Positions 56,859 through 64,000 of a stretch of DNA of 64,000 nucleotides are shown here, piece after piece (position 1 is the first letter of the stretch; every line of letters begins with the position of its first letter). The notes under the pieces were generated by a model. That model was given only the letters and a program-made list of their open reading frames with translations, had not been told where the DNA came from and searched no databases. Origin of the DNA: Rhytidiadelphus loreus (lineage: Eukaryota > Streptophyta > Bryopsida > Hypnales > Hylocomiaceae); contig OX344763.1 of NCBI GenBank assembly GCA_947034895.1, positions 20,181,001-20,245,000 of the forward strand, written 5' to 3'. Position numbers and translations under genes: made by a program.

Positions 56859-58412
56859 GGTGGGTATATACACGGCCTGGGGCCGGATGGAAGGCCGGCC
56901 CGATTTTGCCTCCAATCCGGCCCACAATCCGGCCCCATATCACCACTCTGGCCCCAGACAATGTAAAGGGTTGAGGCCGAATTCTAGGGCCGGATTTCAA
57001 TTCATCACTCCGGCCCCAAGCAATGTAAAGTGTTGAGGCCCAATTCTAAGGCCGAATTCTTGATTACTATGCTTTTGGATTTTTGAAATGCTCAATTAAA
57101 AAAATCTAAGGCATGCATCTTTTCCTTTCTCTTATTATTTTTTTATACTTTAGAAAAAAAGAAGTTTTTCTTTTCTATTTATTCTATTTCAAATATAGAA
57201 AAAATAAATTTAGAGTTCTTTAGACTTTTGCTTTTTATTCCTACTTTACCTATTTCAAAATGGAAGAGAGAGTTTTTTAATTTTTTTAACCTTTTCCACT
57301 CTCTTCTTATTTTTTCTATTTGGAAAAAGGAAGTTCTTTGACTTCTTTTGAACCTTTTTTATTTTGACACTAAAACTAGAGTTGACATTGAAAAAAGATT
57401 TGTAGCCCCATAATAGTTGTCATTTATTAAACATACAATTCAAGAAAACATGTAATTTTTTTTAATCTCTTTTTCAAATCTATATTCTTAGTTTATTTTA
57501 AATGAAATTTTTTATTATGAAAACTTGAATGAATTCAATGATAAATGTAAATCAGGTTTTACCATACATGTTATTTCTAGTAGCATGATTTTTCCTTACC
57601 ATATTCTTTTTTCAAGTATTTGTCATCAAAATTGATAAAAACACACATTATCTTGTAGATGTCAAAGTTTTTGGCATAACTTCAACAATGACTTTCATTT
57701 ACAGATTTGTGTCCGTATAACAAATTTACTTATTAAGCATGTAATTTATCAAAATTAGTGTCTATAACATAGTATGTAATTTGTGTCTGCACCAAAAAAA
57801 TTAATTATTAATACCTCATGCTAAAACAATTGCAAAGACATTATTGTTACAATTGCAATGGTTAATAACAATAAAATTCATTATTAATAATAAAATTCAG
57901 TATTCACAATAAAATTCAGTATTAACAATAAAATTCAGTATTAACATTAAAATTCAGTATTAACGATAAAATTCAGTATTAACGATAAAATTCAGTATTA
58001 ACAATAAAATTCAGTATTAACATCTTGTAACAAAACATCTGTATCACAACATGACTCAACCAGATGGCTCACAGTTAATAAAAAATGTAATAAAAAAAAA
58101 AAAAAGCTCTTGCATAGTAGACGGTGGAGATTTGTCCGATCCAACGGAGGAGCCCAATCCGACCCCAATCCGGTCCTAGATGGGAAATCGGGCCATCAAA
58201 AATCTTGGCCCAATTGCTCCCTTGGGGTCGGATGGTTTGGCGCCAAAACCATGCCACCTAAGGTGACACATAGGATGAGTGGTGGTATCAATCCAGCCCT
58301 AGTATAAAACCCTTGGGCCGGATTTGGAGAAATTGAGCAATCCCATTGGTTCAAATCTGGAGAGTTCCAACCAGCCTTCAATCCGTCCCCAAGTGTATAC
58401 CGGCCCTTAGAT
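56859..58412. mobile_element. Terminal-inverted-repeat element rich in CCGGCC, about 1.55 kb
   Basis: Left TAGGGTGGGTATATACACGG then CCTGGGGCCGGATGGAAGGC; right end GCCTTCAATCCGTCCCCAAG then TGTATACCGGCCCTTA. The two ends are imperfect inverted repeats. Multiple CAATCCGGCCC and TTGGGGCCGGAT motifs in both orientations near each end resemble subterminal transposase sites. TAGGG-type ends would fit hAT, but no 8-bp target duplication is convincing. The centre is AT-rich and non-coding, with a minisatellite. Confidence 0.65.
57886..58022. repeat. 19-bp minisatellite, about seven units
   Basis: Unit AATAAAATTCAGTATTAAC with A/G/T variation at one or two positions (CAATAAA, CATTAAA, CGATAAA). Low divergence on the right suggests recent expansion. 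It lies inside the CCGGCC-rich TIR element. Confidence 0.9.
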
Positions 58413-58562
58413 TTTTGGTGAACTCTTTGTAGATCTAGAAGGAAGGACTGTCTCTAGAAGACCTCGAACTTATGTTTTAGGATTCCTTTCCCCTATTGCC
58501 ACTTATTAATTTTATATTATTGTATGGAAGGTGCCAAAATCAAATCAACCGCCTCAGTAAGG

Positions 58563-58985
58563 TAAGGTAGTATGCTCTAAAAGTGACCATTTAAGGGTTG
58601 ATCTGCCTTTTTCATAGGCTTCCGTGGACAGAAATATTTTTCGATCATTTTTCAGAGTCTAAAGAAAAATAGTAAGATGTGGAACCTAACACAAGTGGTT
58701 GTGTATTTTTCCAAGCATTTTTTAATTACTTATAAATTTTCAAAGATTTAGGGCATAAAGCACCTATTTGTGACCATACATCTCCCAAAATTCATCCACT
58801 TGCAACTTGTAAAGAGATGCGCAGAAATCAAAGGCAATGATTGTCTCTTGCAATAAAAAAAATAATTTTTCCTTAATGCATTCAATTACTATAGTGGTCC
58901 ATTCAAGGATCACCCCATCTCCATTCTCCACCCAAAAATAGGGGCGGTTTGAAGAAGGTGGGCGCTTTTAGAGCATACTACCTTA
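58563..58985. mobile_element. TAAGGTAG-TIR MITE, 423 bp, with 21-bp perfect ends
   Basis: Left TAAGGTAGTATGCTCTAAAA(G), right the exact inverse ending CATACTACCTTA. The interior keeps part of the family body (TTACTTATAAATTTTC-like). It lies about 0.3 kb 5' of the P450-E promoter block. Confidence 0.82.
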
Positions 58986-59239
58986 CACCACGATTCCTCT
59001 AAGTGGCACACTAGGCAAGGCCAGTACTTCATGTACTTCTTGTAGGCTCTTGAAATAGCTTGGCATGTCAAGCCCTTCCAGTCTTCCAGGGAGTCCATCT
59101 AAGCATGGCGTGTGAACCATAGAGCCTGTAAGTTAGCCTTACGTCAATACGTTTTCGACACGTTATTCATGTTACTTTCATGTCCTCAGCACTCGAATAC
59201 TTTTCGACACATTTCGATATTTTTACAAAAGTGTCGTAC

Positions 59240-59676
59240 AGAAGAGCATCATCACCTCGTCAGGAATGCATGGGGTTCTTTTATCCTGGATCATAGCTGT
59301 CTCACACGTACACCTTGTTCGCACAATTATGGAATGAATCTTTCATTAAACTGGCAAGATTTCGGCGCCAAAATTGCGACATATACGTACAAAACGGTCT
59401 AGGATAAGTATTGATTCATGTTTCAGAACGTGCGTTCTGAAAGGTGCTAAAGTATTGGAAATGGACGTTAAAGATAATTATATACTAATCCACTTCGATT
59501 GAATTCAAGTCCTGGCAGCTAAGTCAGCAAAGGCTCTAGAGATTTTCAGTTGTGTGTATAAGACGTACACCCATACTCCAGGCACCCACAATCCGATATG
59601 CAAAGTTGGATTCATTCCAAGTCAATCTGAAGCAAACGATTGTACGTGCGGAGGAATTAAACGGCTGTGTGTAGCC
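59240..59676 (+). promoter_or_regulatory. Promoter block of P450-E, degraded TATA
   Basis: One CATCACCTCGTCAGGAATG...CACCTTGTTCGCACAATTAT module, then a shortened middle block, AGTATTGGAAATGGACG, and GCTCTAGAGATTTTCAGTTGTG. The TATA position reads TGTATAAG (59555-59562) instead of TATATAAG, 120 bp before the ATG at 59677. Confidence 0.65.
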
Positions 59677-61930
59677 ATGGCCGTGCTGTGGTCAGTAGAA
59701 GTCAGGAACGCCGTGCTTGCAGTAGTGGTGGCGAGTGTGATTGTGTATCTCGTGATCTTCAAGTTTGTGAGAGCTGCGGTGTTGGAGCTAGACGCTGCGA
59801 CTGCGTCGCATCATGACCAAGCAGGACGTGTGTGGACCTTTGCTCAAGTTCCTACTGGGCCAGTACACGAACATGGTGAAATTCTCCGGATCGTTTCCTG
59901 AAACTCTTGCCATGGATGATTTCGCCAATCTCTCGCCCGCAGTCTCGCCATGTATTTTCCTAAGTACGGTACGCTTCTTCTCTACATCATATATAGTGGA
60001 AAGTGATTGAAGCTTGAACTAATTTACTTTACATTTCGTTTGGCAGTCTGTATGACAGTCTGTATATCTTTCGACTGATCTGACGAACTAGCAAGATACT
60101 GTATGACTCCAATCTGGAGTCTGGGACTCTCACTGGGTGTCGAAAACAGTACATGCTGACATGCTGAACCACGTACGCGAGTCAATGGTGAAGTGTGTAA
60201 CTGAAGATTTCAATCTCCTCCGGAGACTGAAAGAATAACATTCGGGACAATAAGTACGATTAGGATGTTTAATTAATCTAAAGCTTAAATTGGGTCAATC
60301 TGGCTGCAAATCTTGTGACGCATATACAGTTATACACTTACACGAAGCCCAAGAAACTAGGATAAGTCTTGAAAGCTGCCGAAGTAGTGGAATGCCGCCA
60401 ATTCAAGGAAATTAGCGGTTAAGCTCTAGCTAATGCAGGATTTATTTAGGAAACCGAGTGGTAAAAGAAATTAATTACCTAGAACTGAAAACAGAAAAAG
60501 CACAAAAAGGTCGGGGAGCAGGTACGGTATCAGCGGCTTATAATCCATCGCTTTTTCTTCTCAGACACCCGTGCGCCACCTGAAGCTGATTCGACGTACG
60601 CCAATATAACTCGTTGAAATTATTCAGTAAGTCCATCTAGCTAATTTTGTTACGTGAATGCATGCATAGATAACTAATCTCATGCAATTACTCCTCGCTT
60701 GCAGGCAACATGTTTGTGTACTGGTGGGGAACGGATACGAAACTGGTGGTGCGTGACCCGGAGATTGTGAAGGAATTGCTGGCCACCAATCACGAATCCT
60801 TGGTGAGATCTGAATTGGAAAATATGCTCGTCTCGCAAGTTGCGGGCCAAGGAATGATCACTCGAGAGGACCGTGAGAAATGGAGCTGCGAGAGACGCAC
60901 AGTCAGTCCGTCCTTCCTTCCACCAGGACATGCTGAAGGTACATACGAAAATTAAGGTGCCGGCACTTCAAACATTTTGTTCCACCAAATTGTAGTCGTG
61001 AAAAAACGTTCTAGGTAGATTCTGAATTTTCTGTTGCTCGGAGGATTTATCTGTAAGTTATTAACAGAGTCGCGGTAGAATAGGGTTAAAACTTTTTTGC
61101 ATTGAGATTATGTCACGTCACTAGTTGCTAAAGCAAGCCAATTAAGGAAGAACAACTGCAGGATAGTACCTGCCACAGACTTCGCTGCCGAGACTCCATA
61201 GATCTTTACCAGGGTTTGTAACTAGCGTTTCAACACGGCAATGGTGTGCAGACCATGGTCGAAGCGATGGTGCAAGGAGCGACATCAGAGATACAAATTT
61301 GGGAGAAAAAGGTAGCTGAAGCATACGCCGAGGTGGAAACCGACGTGGAGCTAGGTCTTCCTAAAATTGCAGGAAGAATGATCTCGCGTGCGGCTTTCAG
61401 TGATGATTTCGAAAAAGGAGAGCAAATCTTCAAGTTTCAGAGGCTTCTTGCCAAAGAGGCCATGCAAATGTACCAGACCACAGGATTCTGGCTCATCCCC
61501 GGCTACAGGAAATTACATCTTCTCCACCACAATTTCGTGCACTGAAATTCCAAGCCATGATTTGAAACAAACTCTTTACTTCCACGCTCTGTCTGTTCTT
61601 TACGGGTCTGACATGCATTTGGTGATATGTAACAGAAACTTGCCTACACAAGGGAACCGGTTGATGAATCTGTGTAGTTCCGAAATGGATGCTCTTCTGC
61701 ATGACATTATCAATGGTCGTCTAGAAGCTGGGCGTAAAGGGGAAAATGAGCGATTCCGGCAACCATGACGTATTAGGTCGCACGCTTGCCGCTGCAACAG
61801 ATGGATGGGACGAAATTGCGCAAGAGTTCAACATGGCGTCGGTGCGCTTGCCTATTTCAAGCTCTTCTACTTCGCAGGCATAGACACACTTTTTAATGTT
61901 TTGAACTTCGCAATGCTAATGTTGGCATCT
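59677..61930 (+). pseudogene. P450-E, truncated CYP72-clan P450 pseudogene
   Basis: Exons 59677-59968, 60705-60938, 61252-61508 and 61636-about 61930 align to P450-B and -D; exon 5 (K-helix and heme loop) is absent to the window end. Lesions: a 4-base insertion (TAGA) in exon 1 after VLEL shifts frame, and a 10-base deletion near 59950 brings it back; a CTTC duplication shifts exon 2 near its end; the donor after exon 3 has GT changed to GA (61509-61510); one extra A at about 61743 shifts exon 4. Alignment stops after the GIDTLFN (I-helix) region at about 61930. The middle of exon 3 (VEAMVQGATSEIQIWEKKV) is nearly identical to P450-B, so the copy is young despite the lesions. Confidence 0.9.
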
Positions 61931-62687
61931 CAGGGGGTGTAGTGATTGGGTGGAGTAGCAATATAGGAGTGAACAAATGATAGGGTATTTCAAAATCATT
62001 TGGTCAAAAAATTATAAAAGAGTTTAGAGTAATATAGGGTATAGAAAATGGCACTGGAGGTTTTTAAAATAATGTAGGGTATGGAATAATAGGCCCCATT
62101 AGAAAATGCAGTAGTACTAAAATAGCCCCCTTTATATTAAATATTTTGACCAAAAGTCTGAAATTGCTACTTTCTTGCAAGAAAAGAGAAAGGAGTGTTT
62201 TAAGCAAGGTTTTAATTATAGTCCCAGACACATGATATTAAGTAATGACCTATAAGTCAAATTTCAGCAAAAAATGACCTAAACACATGTCTTTTTAGTC
62301 ATTTTTTGCTGAAATTTGACTTAAAGGTCATTACTTAATATCTTGTGTCTAGGACTATACTTAAAACCCTACTTAAAACACCCCTTTCTCTTGTAGTGTT
62401 GGCTACTTTGAGAGTGACATATTGGTCAGGATTAAAAAACTAAATTTGCTATTACTATGAGCATAGTATTGTACTATAGGAAATATACTTCTTAGTTCAT
62501 TTACTTCTCTCGGATTCCTATAGTGACTTAACTACTCTTACAACTAAGTTATACATTGTATATAGCACAGAATATATCGTTTGACCTCGTTTACCTTTTA
62601 GGATTTAGACTACCTTTCTCTTGCGTTTTAGATCCAGATGTGGTTTAGGTGTAGCAACAAATTCTTTGTGTTCAAGGTAGGGGGTGC
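61931..62687. other. Intergenic, foldback element within
   Basis: Immediately after the P450-E break the sequence is unrelated to P450 introns. The foldback MITE at 62176-62398 is listed separately; the rest shows no gene. Confidence 0.5.
62176..62398. mobile_element. Foldback MITE with CACTA-like right end, about 223 bp
   Basis: Long arms: AGAGAAAGGAGTGTTTTAAG on the left pairs with the ACTTAAAACACCCCTTTCTC side; GATATTAAGTAATGACCTA pairs with AAGGTCATTACTTAATATC; TCAAATTTCAGCAAAAAATG pairs with ATTTTTTGCTGAAATTTGA. The right tip is CTCTTGTAGTG; the left tip (CTTGCAAGAAAAGAG) has diverged. Probably a CACTA-derived MITE, recently folded. Confidence 0.7.
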
Positions 62688-63405
62688 TTGCAAGAAAGAC
62701 CGGTCCTATTTGGCGTCACAATTGAAGTGACTGAGTTGCCATCAATCATAATTTTCGAAAAATGAAGCTAATGAACTTGAATTTTTTTATTGAAGATGGC
62801 TAACTGAGAAATCATGAAATTCATTATTTTTCATAAATTTTGAAAAATAATTTTATAATTAAATGTCAATTTAGCTAATTTGTCACACTTTGCGGTTTAG
62901 AGGTTTTTAATAGTGTGGAGCATAAAAAAATTATGATGTTCACTTGAATTTTTTGTAGGCTATTCCTACACTAGATGAGCATGTGCCCAATAATAAAAGG
63001 GCATTAAAAAAACCACAATTCTTTGTCCTCAACATACATGCGAATAGGGGTCCCTTACGCTTAGCACTTCTAACATTCATGATGGTTTCAACTTCTAGTT
63101 TTTGGTCAAATGTAATCACTATCAAGTCTTTACAAATGGACAATTTTTAGTTTTTATTTATTCATGATTTTTTAATTATTATTAATTTATACTTAATTTT
63201 ATCTACCTTCTATGACAAACTATCATTTTTTTCAAATAGTATTGTTTCAGTATTATTAAGTATTCAAAAGTACTATTGGCCATTGATTTTTTAGATCAAC
63301 GGCTGAGATTGCTCCGTTTCATAGTACTATAGTATTCATAGTACTGAATGCAAAAAATCACAGTTTTGGCAGAACGCTACGAAAATCGTTTAGTCTTTCT
63401 TGCAA
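62688..63405. mobile_element. TTGCAAGAAAGAC-TIR element, 718 bp
   Basis: Left TTGCAAGAAAGACC, right TAGTCTTTCTTGCAA. Collinear with 54816-55323 in reverse orientation and about 210 bp longer. Includes the GTTTCATAGTACTATAGTAT palindromic block. Non-coding. Confidence 0.82.
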
Positions 63406-63594
63406 TCACCCTAGGGTTTGTTGGCGTAGATGATGGCACTCAATTTCAAAATTAGACTGTACTCGGTGGAAGATGATGTTGGGCGTCTGGAGCTATTGAG
63501 TCCTTATTTTTCCACTCGAGCAACACTTATGCAGATTTCCGCACACGCTTGGAGAACGGGGGATGCGTGGAGTAGCCCTTCTTTTTCAGGGACT

Positions 63595-64000
63595 TTGAAG
63601 ATGAATGTTGAGAGGTTGCTACCTACGCTTTTGGATCCATTTTGGAGGGACCTTTGCTGAACAAGATGACTACTCTTGTTCATGATGCTGCTCCCATTCA
63701 TGTTGCAAGCAATGAAAGACGAGAACAACCATGTGAAGGTAGACCCTATGAGGGATCTTTGAGTTCCTCGATGAACCTTCTCTCAAGGCTCTAGTTATCA
63801 CTCAATCCGATTTAACCACAATTCTTGCTATCATCCTAGAGGCCATTAAGAACACACCTTATATTGCTAAGAAGGTCTGTGGAACAATCTATTTTTTGAT
63901 ACAAGGTTAAGAAGGAGGTGGTCAGTTGTCGTCTCTTGTATCTTTGTTTTTCCATAGCATTCTGCAAGCCTTGTTGGCAACTACTGAGAGGGAGGATTCT
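63595..64000 (+). pseudogene. Importin subunit beta-1-like fragment, continues past the window
   Basis: Pieces in different frames read, in order, ATYAFGSILEGPLLNKM, LVHDAA, MLLPFMLQAMKDENNHVK, FEFLDEPSLKALVITQSDLT, ILEAIKNTPYIAKKVCGTIY, and ALLATTEREDS at the edge. The order and wording match the HEAT-repeat region of plant importin beta-1 (FGSILEGP, AMKDxNNHVKDTTAWTLG, VAEKVCGAIYFLAQGYE). Frameshifts lie near 63680, 63740-63765 and 63905, so this is a decayed copy, not the working nuclear-import gene. No intron is visible in the remnant, which would fit a processed copy, but some plant importin-beta genes have few introns. The open frame just upstream (63430-63660) is mostly a shifted frame of the same remnant. 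Confidence 0.7.

Overview
This is AT-rich nuclear DNA from a land plant. The evidence is a tandem array of spliced CYP72-clan cytochrome P450 genes with GT..AG introns, plant-type CCCTAAA telomere-like repeats, and many CACTA-type (CACTACAAGAAA / CACTAGTAGAAA) miniature transposons. The species cannot be fixed from sequence alone. The large intergenic spaces, the dense MITE load and the DUF7869-like gene argue against a compact genome, and a bryophyte, lycophyte or fern is a reasonable guess.

Layout. 1-2.7 kb: no gene seen, degenerate telomere-type repeats and a 130-bp tandem duplication. 2.7-6.8 kb: a transposon-like gene of the DUF7869-like type. A 40-bp repeat array of hairpins lies in its probable 5'-leader intron. 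The reading frame is interrupted by a 153-bp CACTA MITE and then by a frameshift. 10-62 kb: five members of one P450 subfamily, all on the + strand and sharing promoter, intron and 3' sequence. P450-A (10.6-14.9 kb) is a pseudogene split by a TTAA-flanked element. P450-B (26.9-31.1 kb) is intact, 5 exons, 530 aa. P450-C (37.1-42.3 kb) is a pseudogene lacking exons 1-2. P450-D (44.4-48.7 kb) is intact in frame, 5 exons, 531 aa, with a Lys in place of the usual heme-loop Arg. P450-E (59.7-61.9 kb) is a truncated pseudogene. Between and inside them lie CACTA elements, a TIR family ending GGGCAATTTCGTTAAAATGG, a TAAGGTAG-ended family, TTAA-flanked piggyBac-like elements and a degenerate retroelement-like block (32.6-36 kb). 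The right edge (63.6-64 kb) carries a decayed importin-beta-1-like coding fragment.

How it fits together. The two intact P450s would encode ER-anchored heme monooxygenases; substrate cannot be read from sequence. The array looks like local duplication followed by decay, with the transposons recording the order of events. Two insertions are precise enough that removing the element plus one target duplication restores the host frame. The most unusual items are the DUF7869-like gene with its hairpin array, and the TTAA/CCCTA-ended elements, which look like piggyBac-type non-autonomous transposons in a plant. All calls are from reading the sequence; no database search was run.
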